64,000 nucleotides of DNA from Ypsolopha sequella (lineage: Eukaryota; Arthropoda; Insecta; Lepidoptera; Ypsolophidae), in the NCBI GenBank assembly GCA_934047225.1, contig OW204012.1, positions 8,680,001 to 8,744,000 of the forward strand. The letters run 5' to 3'. Below are positions 1 to 14,600 of the stretch, one piece after another. The number at the start of each line of letters is the position of its first letter. Position 1 is the stretch's first letter. The notes under the pieces were generated by a model. The model saw only the letters and a list, made by a program, of their open reading frames with translations, was not told where the DNA came from and did no database searches. The translations under genes were made by a program, and so were the position numbers.

Positions 1-360
1 TAACTTTGGATTGCGGCAATCAGTTTGTGTTATGGTGCTCATTGCAGGGCATTGCTTGAAAATTGCCAGTGTACCCACCTGACCTTCGATCTTGGCTTCA
101 TCACCGTAGAACTCTTTAACGAATGACAGCACATAACTCGAGATTGATAGCAGGAAGCTCCTCAAACATAGCTACTTATACTCACTTGAACTTCGTTTCA
201 TATTAAAACCACGTTTGCAAGAACTACCCATATTTCACAATTTAACCCAACAACACTAAAAAATGTGAAATAAAATAAACTTTTAACAAAAAAATAGCAA
301 CCGACTTCAATAGTAACAGCAGTCATTCACTAAAAAGTTAATAATAATTCTATAAAGACC

Positions 361-517
361 GATGGTACCGAAGCAACACTTTTGCCGACTTCTTTCTTCC
401 TGAAACATTATGTTATCTAGAAGTCGGCGTATTTCCTACGATATAGCAACATAAAAACCAATATAAGAACGCCGACTTCTAGATAACATAACGTTTCAGG
501 AAGAAATACCTTGATAC
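361..517. repeat. Foldback (MITE-like) repeat
   Basis: The left arm at about 394-430 is the reverse complement of 469-505 over about 37 bases with few mismatches, sharing the core AGAAGTCGGCGT. Outer arms (GGTACCGAAG and CTTGATACC) extend the pairing to about 361-517. There is no coding content. Probably a short non-autonomous DNA transposon. Confidence 0.65.
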
Positions 518-1481
518 CTTTTGACAGTTATAGTGATGTACCTACGGTGATGAACGAGTTATTCTTTTTTCATTCATTCATTCGGTCTATTTGTTCTTTT
601 CTGTTTATTTAATATTTAATAAATAGAAAAACAGTATATTTTAGATTCTTGATGAGCAGTTTTAAGGTTATGTAAAGTTATATAAAGTATGAAATATTAT
701 TAACAAAATGCTGGACAAGCAAATATTATTTATTCTACTTATTTCCCATTACTAGTTATTACCACCTTTCGAACTCAGCACCCAGTTTTCAAAACCTAAG
801 GCTAATCTGAAATAACGAATCAAGCGAACATTGAAAAACTTAATCACGTTACCTCCGGCAGCTGTCCTAAATGCCGGCTCCGGCAGCTGTCCCAATTCAT
901 TCATTCATTTGTTCATGACACTTTTTGCTAATCTGTGTAAAAGTGGACCATCACTAATTTTATTATGGTCACACAGATAAAAATGTGCAGCCGCCAACAG
1001 AAAAAATGGATTATTGTTTTGTTGAATAGTTTTTTTACCAAAAATCGAGGTAATATGTATTTATTGTGAACAAAAGTGTATTCTACATGAAGATCAAAGT
1101 GTCTAGAATCGATGTATGTGAAGTTTTTAATAAGAGGTGTGTACAATATCAGTAATTTTCATCCTAAACGGTTTGTTTACCTCAGTGTTCAATCCGACTT
1201 GATCGTAGTATAGGTAGATACATTTTTACGTACTGCTCTCTCCGGGCGCTGTAGTAGTTTGTGAAGTGTGACGTCACTCTCAGAGAGGCCGCCTGGGAGC
1301 TATCGTTTATTCCCGCGCATTAAAGATATGAAACTTCTCTAACTTCGTCAATTATTATCGTATAGCAATGAAACTTTTGCCAAAGTTTAAAGTACGTACA
1401 TTCAACAAAAAAAAATTTTTTTTTGTGGAATAGTCTATTACGTAAGTAGGTAGGTACCTAATTTTCTTCCGACACTGAGTA

Positions 1482-1683
1482 AGGTCGATATTACACTATC
1501 ACTCTGAAAGATTCTTCATCAAATTGTTGTCCACACGAACCTATATACATCCATGGTTGTCCATGAAAACTGATCCAGTATTACAACATGTCGTAATAAG
1601 GTTTCATACAAAATTTACATAACATTTGACGTCAAATTTAAAAACAAAACATTGATCAAAGAAAACAGTGTAATATCGGCCCA
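1482..1683. repeat. Possible degenerate inverted repeat
   Basis: GTCGATATTACACT near the left end pairs with AGTGTAATATCGGC at the right end. Inner pairing is poor. It has the size of a decayed MITE, but only the terminal ~15 bases support it. Confidence 0.3.
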
Positions 1684-2284
1684 AGTATAGAAAGAAGGGA
1701 TTCGATGCTATAATTGTTTTTAATCCTTCTGAAAGTATGTTTTTTTGGTATTAATGTGCTCAAGATGTACCGAAACAAAAATATCGAGTAGCGGTAATTA
1801 CTAATTAATTAATTAAGCGGTTTGCCAGTATTGTCAACTTGATGGATTTCCCGTGAAATCTAGCGGATTGAGATAAGGGTAAAACGGGATAATTATTTTA
1901 TGACAAACATTTTATTTTCCTCCGGATTTGGCGACAATTATTGTTAGTGTAATTTTGAACCTATGAAGGATTAAAACAACGTAGCAAAACAATTTTGCGT
2001 AAAATTTTTCAGGTAGGAAACATGTAAAAACTTCAACCCTTAAACCCCTACAGTTGCAACGCAACGGCAACACTTCCGGGAGAAAAATAAGGTTTTTAAA
2101 TATTTGACTTCTTTGATTTAATTTAAAGTTAATGAAATTTAAATAGTAAAGCATTTTACTTTAGTTACGGTTTTTATTAACAGTTAAAAAGTAAGTACAT
2201 ACATTAACAGATTTTTGACGGAATTTGACTTAGCGGAAATTCCAAAATTACTGTAGCAGAGCAGCATTGTATAGGGCAACACTG

Positions 2285-2439
2285 CGTTCGTCGCTGACCG
2301 CTGTCGCTGTTTCGACTTGACGTTCGTTTCGTAGTCTAGAAAAAGTGAATGTTTTGTTGTTAATTTATGCCAAATTACTTCGCAAAGACCTCAAAATCTT
2401 CCGAAAATATTAATTATAATTTCCTATACCAGCAAACAG
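2285..2439 (+). promoter_or_regulatory. Lnpk: Putative Lunapark 5' UTR exon 1 and start region
   Basis: A GC-richer patch near 2285-2335 precedes a good splice donor (AACAG then GTAAAT at 2440). An acceptor (TTATTTTTAG, ending 2554) lies 115 bases on, just before the segment that carries the Lunapark ATG. I infer a non-coding first exon here. The transcription start is not marked by a convincing TATA box. The motif GGCAACACTG sits at about 2275 and also upstream of the paralogue near 38427. Confidence 0.35.
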
Positions 2440-2641
2440 GTAAATATAATTGTAAAACGAACATAACTAAAACTTTGACGTCGGCATTCTAGGTTAGGAT
2501 CTAGCATTCGTCATCAACTGTCCATATCATTGCTAATGCCAAACTTATTTTTAGAAATAAAATCGAATTAACGGAGCAGCTTTCAGTATCCTGTAAATTG
2601 GAATATTATATCTGTGAAGTCGGGACAGAGAGCCAAGGAAA

Positions 2642-2668
2642 ATGGGTCTCATAATATCCAGATTTCGG
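2642..2668 (+). CDS. Lnpk: Lunapark exon 1 (start codon)
   Basis: Encodes MGLIISRFR and ends at donor GTAAGT (2669). The ATG context is GGAAAATGG. Start chosen because Lunapark proteins begin MG followed by a short basic segment, and because phase 0 joins exon 2. The 5' UTR part of the exon probably begins at 2555. Confidence 0.88.
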
Positions 2669-5600
2669 GTAAGTGGTTTTTTAAAAGTTTTGATTGACAA
2701 AAACATAGTTTTGTCTCCCAGCCAAGTTTATTTCTATAGTTGAACTTACGTCTTATAGTCTAATAATCTCTTGGCGGTCATTCAATAGTCCGACCATGAC
2801 CTATTATTGTTTAATAGAAATGTTGGTACACTAGGCTAAGTCTTAAGATTCTTTGGTCATAGGGTTCAATAATTCACATTTATTTATTTGCTAGCTTTTG
2901 CCTGTGGCGTTTTTTCAGGATAAAAAGAAGCCTATGTCACTCCCATAAACTACCTATATGTAAAAATCTTGTTGATCTGTTGCCCTGTGAAAAGGGCAAA
3001 TAAAACAAACACCATTTCGCAATTATAATAGTAAAGAAGGGATTCTGAATGGAACTTAATGATCTAGTAATCTTGTCTTCTGAAATTATTACATCCCGAC
3101 GTGATTAGTGATGAGCTCTATCACCATACTTCGGGCAAAAATACATTATTAGGGCATGCAAGTTCCCATATGGTGCCTTCACCGTTCAGCAACTAGTGAA
3201 TAAGAACAAATACTATGCACATAAATTCTAAAAACTCGTTGGTGCATGCCCGATCCAGGATCGAACCTGGATCTTAAGATTAAGAGGCCATCCAGCGATC
3301 ATATTGAGGGTATCAAACTGAAAAGGCGTATCTATGATTTTCTGAGATCCTAAATTTCTGACTTTTTTGGGCGAATCTCCATATTTATTAGCTCTATGAC
3401 GTACTGAAAAATTAAAGGTTGCTCCACTGCTTATAGGTACTATTATGCCTCAGTCTACTACGTGAAAAGGGGTTGTTAATTTAAAGAAAAATATTTATAA
3501 ATAACTAGACAATACTTTTATATTTTTGTAGATACACCCTTTCAGCTTGATGCCCTCGAATTATTATCTATGTTCACAAACAAAATACTTTCCCTTTTCC
3601 TTTTCTAATTTTGAAAACCAACTGAATTTTGTACGAGCAGGTGCAATTTTTTTTTTCATTTTCTCAGCTTGGTCTTTGGGAAAATTGTTCAGTGTGAACA
3701 GTAGATTATGTTATTTTGTTTAAAGATACCAGTGTAAAAAACAGTATAGATTATATCACTACAGAACAAGAGCATTGTATTGATAGTTGATTGATTAAAA
3801 TATAACATTGAAGCCACCTCATTTGTTAAACAAATCCAGAAGTCAAGGCTAAAGTGCATTGTATCATTGAAAACAATATGTCCATTTCTTGTGCCATCTG
3901 CAACTGCAGCCATAATTTCTTTGCTAAAGAATTTTATAAATAGTCCTCATTAAATTTTTTTAAATATTTTATTTAGGCTGTAAAGTGTCCCACAACCAAC
4001 TCACTTGTGGGACGTGGCCAAAGGTAATGCTGTTTTATTTCACTATAAGGTGCACACTCTATGAAACTTGGGAGGACAATATAATCATGCCGATTATGTC
4101 GCCCCGGAGCAAAATTCAAAACTTCTTTCAGGAGAAACCACATTTTGGCAAGACTGTGGACGTTTGCAAACATTTTTGGTCATTATTAATCTAAATAACA
4201 TTTTCGATGTTTGACCAGTATTCATTTTTTTATTTTATACAATAAAAGACCATTCGGCAACACTTTTGGTAAAAAACCGTTAAATTTATGTATTTTAGGG
4301 GTTTGTTGTTAAGATATCTCCCTTATTATTTTCAATTTTTATCAACATTCTCTCTAAGCAACTATCTTCTCTCTACCACTTCTATGCTGATGACTTGCAA
4401 TTGTATACTGGCACGCCTGTGGAATCGCTTAATGAAGCCATTCACGCCATAAACGGCGATCTACTTAAAATATCTAAGTGGGCAAAGGCTTTCGGACTCC
4501 TTGTTAATCCTGGAAAGTCACAAGCTATAATAATCGGGAGTTCTAGAATGCTTGCCAAAGTCAATACAGGTGATACAAATAATGTTATATTTGATGAAAC
4601 CGTCATTCCCTTCACTGATACTGTAAAAAACTTGGGTGTTATATTCGACAAAACACTGTCTTGGGCACCTCATATTGAATCACTTAGTAGAAAGATGTAT
4701 GGAACCTTTCACTCACTTAGACGCTTGCAGAACTTTCTGCCCATTCAAACGAAAATTATGTTAGCACAATCCTTCCTTCTTCCAATTCTCGATTATGCTG
4801 ACTCTTGCTTCCTTGATCTCACTGAAGAGCTTGCTAACAAGCTTGAGCGCCTTCAAAACCTGTGTATACGTTTCATATTTGACCTTCGTAAATATGACCA
4901 TGTCTCTGAATTTCGCACACAGCTAAAATGGCTCCCCATTCGTTTTCGTAGATATACTCATATCCTCTCTCTTCTCTTCACTGTTCTCAACAATGCTTCC
5001 GCACCCAATTATCTACGGGAACGTTTTAGCTTCTTTTCTGATCGAGGCAGATTGCAACGCCCTGTCAACCAGAAAAACCTGTGTATACCTACACATAAAA
5101 CTGGTTTTTACTCCGACTCTTTTACCGTGCATTCTGCTCGACTATGGAATCGTCTACCTGAATCCGTCCAAACCTGTCGTACTTTAAACACCTTTAGATC
5201 TAAACTTAAAGCTCACTACTTAAGTGAGCTTAACTCCTAACTTATCAACTATTTAGTCTTGTGCATTCCTTATAAAATTATCCGTGATTTATTATGTATG
5301 TGTAAATTTGTGTATTTAGTTATGTATGTCTATTTTTCATATTGTATAATTGTATTGTGTAAGTTTATGTATTCGTTTATCTTAGCGTTAGTAATTAATC
5401 ATAATGTACTCATGTAGTCTATTTTACATTTACATGCTCCCCTCTATTTGTTATTTTCTCACCTTGTCTTTCACCCAAAGGTTGCCTGGTAGATATTGCT
5501 ATTAGCAATAAGTGCCGCCTTTGTACAATATAAATGTTTTTAAGTGTCCTGTTTTTATGTATTCTGTAAATGTACATAAGTGTAATAAATAAAATAAATA

Positions 5601-8600
5601 AATAAATAAATATAACTCAAATTTCACAATTTTTAGTTTGACTTAAACATAGATCTAGATAATGTTAATAGAGTCAGCCTAAAATATTATAATAACATTC
5701 CGTAGACACCCCCCAATGTGGTGATAGCATTTGTTTGGAGGTTTCGGGTGTGATGACACCTCTTAAGAACTATTTTGCAATCAAGAAAATTTAGTTTTGA
5801 CAGCACTAAAACTTAAAAGGCTTATATTTCACTAGGATTTTTTCTGTGAGAAGACGTAACTGATGGGAATTTTCAACATCTACTGGTATTTCATGGTATA
5901 TATAGGAATAACGCGAAATTTCTGATTTCCTGATTACCCTGCGACATATATGTAATATAAAATTTGTTCTTGCGATTGTCGGCACTTGCTGAATACTTGA
6001 AACACATTTCATTAACTCCAGGCACTAGCTCTGAGTAGTTTCACTTTATTTATGTTTTCTCCCAACTGGTTTCGGATTTTACACCATCAAGGGAATCATG
6101 TTAATTAAAATACATTTCATTGACTCCAGGCACTAGCTCTACTCTATCATTGTTTATGTTACTCAGAGCTGGTGCCTGGAGTTTAAGTTTCTTGCTTGTT
6201 ATTTAAGATTGCTTTATTTTGTGCTCGTACTGCTTGCTTTGCTTGTGCATGTTTTATGCGGGAGGGCGGGCAGTGCTTGAGTCTGCATTTTGAATAGCAT
6301 GGTAAGAGTATTTAGCTGAATATTGCAAATTATTAATATATCCACAGATTTAATCAAATCAAATCAAATCATTTATTGGAAGACCAACTATGGATCACAA
6401 ATTTTGTTAGTAAACTTAGTCTAGTCCTATGCTAAGTGTTAGTAACATTAAAATTATTAATTTTAGAGAAGACAGGTATGTCCACTGCCACATGAATACT
6501 GCAGCAGTGATTCATGTAACAGCAATCAAGCCTGTCCGCTATCATGGCCAGGATACTGTTGTTGCTGCCGCGCACTCTGCGCACCAGGGACGCGCATCTT
6601 TTTCTCAAGGTGGCATGAAAACAATCAACTCGCGCCTCTGCAAACATGCCTGAGGCACTGCAGTGTCGCGGCAACCCCATCAGCATCCTAAACGCATTGT
6701 TGTATTGAACCCGAAGGGCATTGTAAGCTTTCTGAGTGTACTTAGCCCACAGGCTGCACGCATAAAAAGAAGTGCAAAAGGCCCTAAAAAGGGTAATCTT
6801 AACATCACTTGATGTGCGCGCAAACCTGCGAGCCACCATGTTTGCTCTTACTGACAATGCCCTTCGCGCCCTCTCAATATCTTCATCATCTTTGAGGTCG
6901 GCGGCAATTATATGCCCAAGATACTTGAATTTAAACACCCTCTGTAGTTAAGGAAATGTATTTTAATTAACATCTTCCCTTGAAAATGGTGTAAAATCCG
7001 AAACCTGTTGGGAGAAAACATAAATAAAATGAAACTACTGTACAAGTGCTTTTAACTCAAGATATATGTAATATGGTTTCAGAAATAGCAAGCACATAAA
7101 TGAATTTTTTGCATCATATTAATAAAAAGAAAAATTATAAATCAAGAATTTTCATGTATATTCCTTATCTACTCAAATCAATGAGTTCATAACAATAAGT
7201 TTAATAATAAACTTGGAAAAGCATTTAATGTTTTAAAGTTCTAACAATATTATTGAAGAAACTGACAATAGAAAATAAATGAAACAAATATTGTTTGTTC
7301 GTTTACACATGGTTTATAATAAATATAAATATATTGTTACGACATGAATCCCCAAAGGAATGTCAGAGGTGTTCCAGAGTGTCAATTGTGAAATGCAAGG
7401 AATAACTGACCCTTTCACTCCTTCCTACATACATAAATACATATATTCTCGCCTGTCTCTCAGAGGGGAAGGCAGAGACTATTTCCAGGCAGAGAGGTTT
7501 CCATCTGATACTATCCAGACACACCTCTTTCGCCTCTTCCACATCCATCAATCTAGTCATACAAGCTCTTCTATTCCGGGTACTTTTGACTTGGCCCTCC
7601 TTCAGTCCTCCTTCCTAGTTGAAAGATAGCTTTGTTTTTCTTTGTTGTTACCAGGACCATATTCTAAAGTCATCTGAAAATCTTTGTTTATCAGTGCCAG
7701 TTCACACCAGGTACCTGTTTTTATGGTAATTCATTTATTGAAGAAGCTATACGTCTATGGAATGCCCTTGCTCTCGCAATAAGATGAGCTCCAATAAATA
7801 TTTGATAAATATTAAAATTGGATCTATTTATTCTGTACACTGCCGTTACACCTTTTCTTTTTCTTTTAAGAGTTCCTCCATCCAAAGGTTGTTTGGAAGA
7901 GATAGTTTTTAGTGATAAGACTGCCAGTTGTACCCAGTTTTTACTTTGAAATTGTCGCTTTATTTTGTTTTTTGGTGTGCAATAAAGAATATTTTATTTG
8001 ATTAGCGATTTCAAGGTTATCATCAGTTTTTGCCTTTTCATAAGAAAATTAATTTTCAATACATTTTTTACTTATGAAGTAAATATTCACTTTAAGAAAA
8101 TGTCCCCCGAGTAATAAATCTGCTTATGATTTAAATCACTTTGGGTTATGCTTGTATAATATTTCAAAAGAAAGTCTTACACCGCTGTATCAAAATGTAA
8201 TACACATATTACGCAATTTAAATCTTATGCCGCATGACATAAGATTTAAAATTCATTTATTCACCGCTCAAGAGTATGTCATGCTCTACTAAGCGCAGAC
8301 TCCTTTGTGGTCACTTTCAAAGTTAACAATAAAATCAATGAATGATAGTAAAGTGAGATACTTTCTACACCATATTATAGACTGATAGGTCGCTGTTGAG
8401 TACTTAGTGCCTGAGCTTATTGGTGATTTTGCATTGGCAAGGGTTCTAAATATTTCGGTGGGTAGTTCTTAAAGGTCTTCATCTCTTCCATGAGTTAGTG
8501 TATTAGAAAGTGGAATAATTATATTTGTGTCGATTCGGCGCTACACAACTTAACTTTTTTGACAGGACTAACCTTATGTTGGGCGTTCTGTCTTTGTCTT

Positions 8601-11600
8601 TCCGATACAGAAATTAAAATTATTAAGTTTAGTCCTGTCAAATAAGTTAAAACGTGTTATGCTGAATCGACACAATTGTCTTTTTAAATTGGTAACTTGT
8701 AACTGACAATATTGTTTGGCACAAAAACCACATAATATACAGGGTGTAATCGTTAAGTGTGACAATTTTTTTATTTTTACAATGGTGGTTTGGACATGTA
8801 GAGAGAGAGGATGAATGAAAGTAGAGTGACGAAAGAAATGTATTGTTAGCAATAGAATAGAATATTATATATTATTTATTCGCTTCAAAAATTATTTCTT
8901 TATACACATTAAATATAGGGTTGTAAAGTTGTTGACAAAAAAGAGTCTTCTTGCTGGAAGTGAGTAAAATCATATTCACAGCGCTGTTTTTCAGCCTGTC
9001 CCTGATCTCGCAGGTTTAGACTACTTGTATATAAAATATTAACAAGACAATATTAAAAATAAATTAAATTATTGAAAAATCTAAAATTAAATTACATTTG
9101 AGATTGGGTCAAAAATAATAAAATAGAATGAGAGCGAAAAGACAAAATTTCACAATTATTATAAAAAAATGAATAATACGACTCTGAAACAATATTAGTT
9201 AAAAGCGGCACAGAAGGACATTTACTAGTTTTAATAAAAAAAAAAATTGTAGTTAACATGACATGGGACATGGGAGACATCATTCATATGGTCACTTGGA
9301 GCTCATTATAGACCTGGACTGAACAAACAACACTGACTGACTGACTGACTGACTGACTGACTGACTGACTGACTTGACTGACTGACTGACAAATCCAAAT
9401 TTACAGTTTAATTTTTTATATAACAAAATATTCAGAATCGGAGCACTCTGTATGATAACGCCACCTAGCGACGGCTGACTAAATTCTCCCTCAATAAGTC
9501 TGGTTCATGATTTATAGTATACTTTTTTATATTTTTATATCAATAGATGTCAGCGGTTTTCTTACTTCAAATACCTATACATATATGTCATATAATATTT
9601 TTTCCTATTCGCCTGATGACGGCCCCACTGAGGGGTCGAAATATAGCGACTGAAACAAATTTATTTAATACTTCCTGACCGGTTTCGCCTTTATGGCATT
9701 ATCAAAGGAATTAATATAAGATGTTAATTACACAATAAATAGTTTACATCAGCCAGTGCGATCAATGACTCAATGACTACTAAATCGGAGATTCCTTTTA
9801 TGTTTTATTTTTAATTGGCGACATTTCATTTGTACATTTGTTTTTGTAATAAAAATAAATCCACATTCAATTCCAGCGCAAAAAAACGACCTCTGAAGTC
9901 CTGGAGCGGTTAGAAACGAAAATAAAGAGCATAGAGAAGGATGGCGCGACCACAGAGCAGAAGCACAAGCGTGTGATTGGCTACATGATGGCGTACTCTG
10001 TGGGGCTTTATGTATTGTTCGCTATACTGTATTACTTCAAGTATGTTGGCCGAACGGCTAGTTGGCTACATTCTGTGTTCTATGCGTCGCCGCTGCTTCT
10101 GCTGCCAGTTTTGTGAGTATTGTGTTTTTTAGTGTTCTATACCTCGAAATGAAATAAAACCGGCCAAGTGCGAGTCGGACTCGCGCACGGAGGGTTCCGT
10201 ACCATTATCCATAAAAACGGCAGAAAAACATGTCTGTTGTATGGGAGCCCCCTTACATATTTATTTTATTCTGTTCAAAATTCAAAATTCAAAAGTTTAT
10301 TTTGCAAAGTAGGTATATATAATACACGTTTCACAAGTCAAATTTTAATCTTATAAAAATATATGTAATAAAATAATAAATGTACATGAACTACTTAGAT
10401 TAAATGTTTATTTAATTTATGTAGCAATATATATACGATTGAAATTATAGGTAAAATATTATTATACAAGGTGAAATCCAATCAACCGCCCGAACCCATA
10501 CCGGAGACCCGGCCAGGGACCAGGAACAAGGTTCAATGATCACCAACCTAGCCCCAATTTTTTAATATTTGTTGTTGTAGCTGCAACATATATACATCAT
10601 CTGTGAAAATTTCAACTGTCTAACTATCACGGTTCATTAGATACAGCCTGGTAACAGACGGACAGACAAACGGACAGCGGAATAGGGTCCCGTTGGTTAC
10701 CCTTTGGGTACGGAACCCTAAAAAACGGAACGTCACTCTCTATTGTCTATGGTCACGCCATTTTTTTTATACAAACGTAAATAGTTACTGGCAAAAGTAC
10801 AGAACCCTAAAAAACGGAACGTCACTCTCTATTGTCTATGGTCACGCCATTTTTTTTATACAAACGTAAATAGTTACTGGCAAAAGTACAAGAGCCATTG
10901 TGCCTACAAGGCTTTTGTTTATAGGCCGTCGTATATTTAAGAGCTTGGCTCTTGCCTTCTTCAAGAAACACAACTTTTGTGGCTTTAAAAAGTCCAACAT
11001 AAAAAAATTCGTTTTTGTAATTAAAAATCGAAATTTAGGGATAGGGTAAAATTTGCTTTGTACCTATTTTAATTTTAGCCAATAAAATTAGTGGGTTATT
11101 AGTTGAAATATTATGGTTTGTGGATGGAAAAACACAAAATTGTTGACGATTGAATAGATAAGGTATCACAAATATCACCAAGATCTACGGATTGTCAAAT
11201 TCCAAATTTTTCTGCATCTTTCCTATACTTCCTTAAAACCGAACGTAACAAACAGGTATTTCCGATATTCATCCTTATGCTTCTGGTTTTAGGGTGATAT
11301 TCCTTCGCGCCGGCATCTCGTGGTACTTCAACTGGTCTCTGACCAAGAACAGAAAGAAACTCACCAAAATGAGAGAAGAAAAGAAGAAGATTCTAGAAGA
11401 AGTCATGAACACAGAGACTTACAAGGTAAAACCTTCATCTACCCCCATTTCTCTATACTCGAAAACTTATCATCTGCTCTATGGGGTGTCCATATTTTTT
11501 TTCGTCCTTGTCTCTTTTGAATATAAAAAGTTCAAACTATTTATCAGTTTTTATTTTCTCGTTGTAGGTTAAAGCTTTTAAGATTTTAAAACATCACAAT

Positions 11601-14600
11601 TACGGGACGTGGGTCAATATGTGTGATATATTTTTTTCAAAGTTTCGTAATATTTATATAGAAAGTTTAAACCAATTTAAAAACGTCGGTAAACGCAGTT
11701 TTGCTTCTGAAGCCCCTTAAGTCACGAAATATGTTAAGAAAATAAATGTATGGCCATTGGAAAAACAACCCAAGTCAAGCCGCTTACCTAATGAAGATGA
11801 AATTTTTGTCAGAGAGTTCACAATTTTTTTTGGAAAAAGAACCCAGGCCAAAGTATAATAATTTATTTTTTGGACGAAAAACTCGTGTCAAAATGTTTTT
11901 CCCTTGTATTTTTTCATTGAGGAATATTTTCAACTAAATAACATCCTAATAAATTGCTAATTTATTCATTAGGTTTGATGAAAAAAAAATTGAAATCTCT
12001 GTTGTAAAATTTGCAAAACCTGACATGTGTTGTCTTTCCTCGAAACCCTTCAATTGGGACAATCAGATCAAAATTTTAAGGAAATAAACAAAATCAATAA
12101 AAATAACTGAATTCGATGAATTGCAATTAAAGTCTAATTTTTAATTCAGTTGAATTATGACAGTTCAAGGAAAGGGATGGAACTGTGCAAGTAAGCGAGA
12201 TGGACTGTATCGTTCCTCCTTTACTAGCACAGGGCCATCTCTTTCACTGAACTGTCATAATTCTACGGAATGAAAAATCAGACTTTAGATATGGTATTAA
12301 TGTGCATTGTATATGGTATTATACAAGGTCTTTCAATTTAAATGGAAAGTAATTTAGGAGGTGATTCAGTATCGTTAATACATCACATTCCACTGTAAAG
12401 CACTTTTTTTTGCGCGAACTTTTTCGCTTCTCAGTACAAAGTGGTCCGATCAGCTGACTCAGTTTGTATGGACAAGTGAAGAAAAAGTTCGCGCAAAAAA
12501 AAGTATTTTGCAGTGAAATGTGATGTATTAACGATACTGAATCACCTCCTAAATTACTTTCCATTTAAATTGAATGACCTTATATAACTGCCTACTTATA
12601 ATTTACTAACTCCCTTATTATAGGAAAAGAACTGCGACTCCAGAGACAAACCAAATTTCTACTTGGTTTTGTGGGATGTATTTAGATCAAGTTATCTTTG
12701 AAATAAATAAACATATTCATTCATACATTCAGATAAATTTAAGAAAATATTGCCCAAGCAGCAATAGCTCAACCGGACGTAAAAACCGAGAGTCGACTCT
12801 TTCATTTTCATTTCATTTCATTTTCTTTATTGGGAAACAAACAGTTATAATTTTTACATACTTACTAATAATATAATAGCTAATACTTAAACCAAAACAG
12901 TTTCCACTTAACAGTATCAAAAACAAATAAATTAATGCACGACAAAGAAAAATACAACATGCAAAACTTAAAAAAACACAACAGCTCTGATATCTAACAT
13001 TAACAATACTAAAAGATTACAAGAATAAATTTAAAATATATATATATTACAAGCTACGAAAAATCTCTTGTAGAGACAGTCCACATAGAACAGCAAAACT
13101 TTCCCTAATGTACCTGTACATATGTCGCGGGTAGATCGTAGAATTAGGCAGATCGTAAAGCAGGGGTCTTCAACCTTTTTTAGCTGGAGGGCCAATAATC
13201 TATACCAGGTCTGTCAAAAGGCCGCACATTGCCGCACGTAAACATACCACTTCAAGAATATTTTAAAACCAAACAAGTGAATTAAAGTCTCTTATAGAAT
13301 AGATGAAAATTTCCTTAGCCTCTGAGGGCCGCAAAAAAAGGCCCGGCGGGCCGCATACGGCCCGAGGACCGCGGGTTGAAGACCCTTGTCGTAAAGTATG
13401 AAATCGAAAATCTTTCACTAAAAGTAAAAAATTGCTGCGACGACGAGCGAGGCGAGGAGGAGCGTCTTAGGTTTAGATGTAAATACATTCGGAGAGCCGA
13501 GCGAAGCGGAGCGGAGCGAGGCAACCTTCTCAATTTTAACAGAAATACGATATGGCCAGGCAGATCACGATATGCCCAATTCTACGATGTGCTGACGACA
13601 CATACATAGACAAAACTTTTTTTTAGTTTTTTACTTTTATTCAAATAAATGATACCTAAATAACTTCTAAACATAAAAAACCATTCATTACAGGTCGCGA
13701 AGGAGATCCTCGACAAATACGGCAGTCCTGATGAGGGTAAAGCGCTGAAACCGTTCGTCCCAACACTCAATGTCCCTGGTAACGCTCCTAGCACGCCCCA
13801 AGGTAGATTAACATGATAGTTTACTAGGTTCCACAATAATAGCATGGAATCGTATCGTAATAGCAATAGAGATAAAGACAAAGTACCGGTCTAGCATAGC
13901 AGACCATATCGAGCTTTAACCACTCGATACAACAACATACAACTTTGTTAATCCCTCTCGAAGTAGATTAACAAAGAGAGAGAACACTATCATGCGCTAT
14001 CGATCTCGATATGGTTTGCTATGCTAGACTAGCTGAGAAAGGAATCTCGCAGAAACAGTTCGTCCCGTCACTTAATATCCCCAGTAACACTCCTAGCACG
14101 CCTCAAGGTAGATTAACATGATCGTTTATTAGATACCACAATAATAACATTTTATCATATCATAACAGAAATAGAGAAAAATATTTATTTATTTATTTAG
14201 GTTACAAACAGTCATTACATATGAAATTTTTACAAAAAGAAATTAACTCAAACAGACCTAAAGAACCCTTATGAAATAACACACACATTTAGAATAAACA
14301 CTCGGACTTATACACCAAGGTTTGTTAACAAATATATAGGTACACACAGTTATGACAAGAATTATATATAAAGACATACAAACAAAACAATACATTTTTA
14401 TTTATTTTTTTAAAGTCACTTACAAAATATTTTGTAAGTATATTTGTAAATATGAATAGTTTTGAGGACGTTATCGCGCTGAAATAATTCGTCCCGTCCC
14501 TCAATGTCCCCAGTAACACTCCTAGCACGCCCCAAGGTAGATTAACATGATAGTGTACTAGGGTACTACAATAATAGCATGGTATCATAATAGCAACAGA

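Larger units (their letters stand above)
1..2280. other. Intergenic DNA upstream of Lunapark
   Basis: No coding region is supported here; the open frames are short and unlike any family I know. It holds a foldback repeat at 361-517, a possible degenerate inverted repeat at 1482-1683, and a short direct repeat of CTCCGGCAGCTGTCC near 850-890. The remainder is AT-rich sequence with nothing recognised. Confidence 0.6.

Noticed and set aside
3240..3315. tRNA-Lys-like gene on the minus strand
   Set aside because: CTCTTAATCTTAAGATCC and GGTTCGATCC are tRNA-like, but the flanking sequence is the body of a SINE and there is no closed acceptor stem.
11426..11572. Longer exon 3 of Lunapark
   Set aside because: The frame stays open past the donor, but family similarity stops exactly at TETYK and exon 4 continues it in phase.
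13315..13609. Arg-rich open frames on both strands
   Set aside because: They lie in the hAT MITE and its host element, in low-complexity GAGCG sequence.
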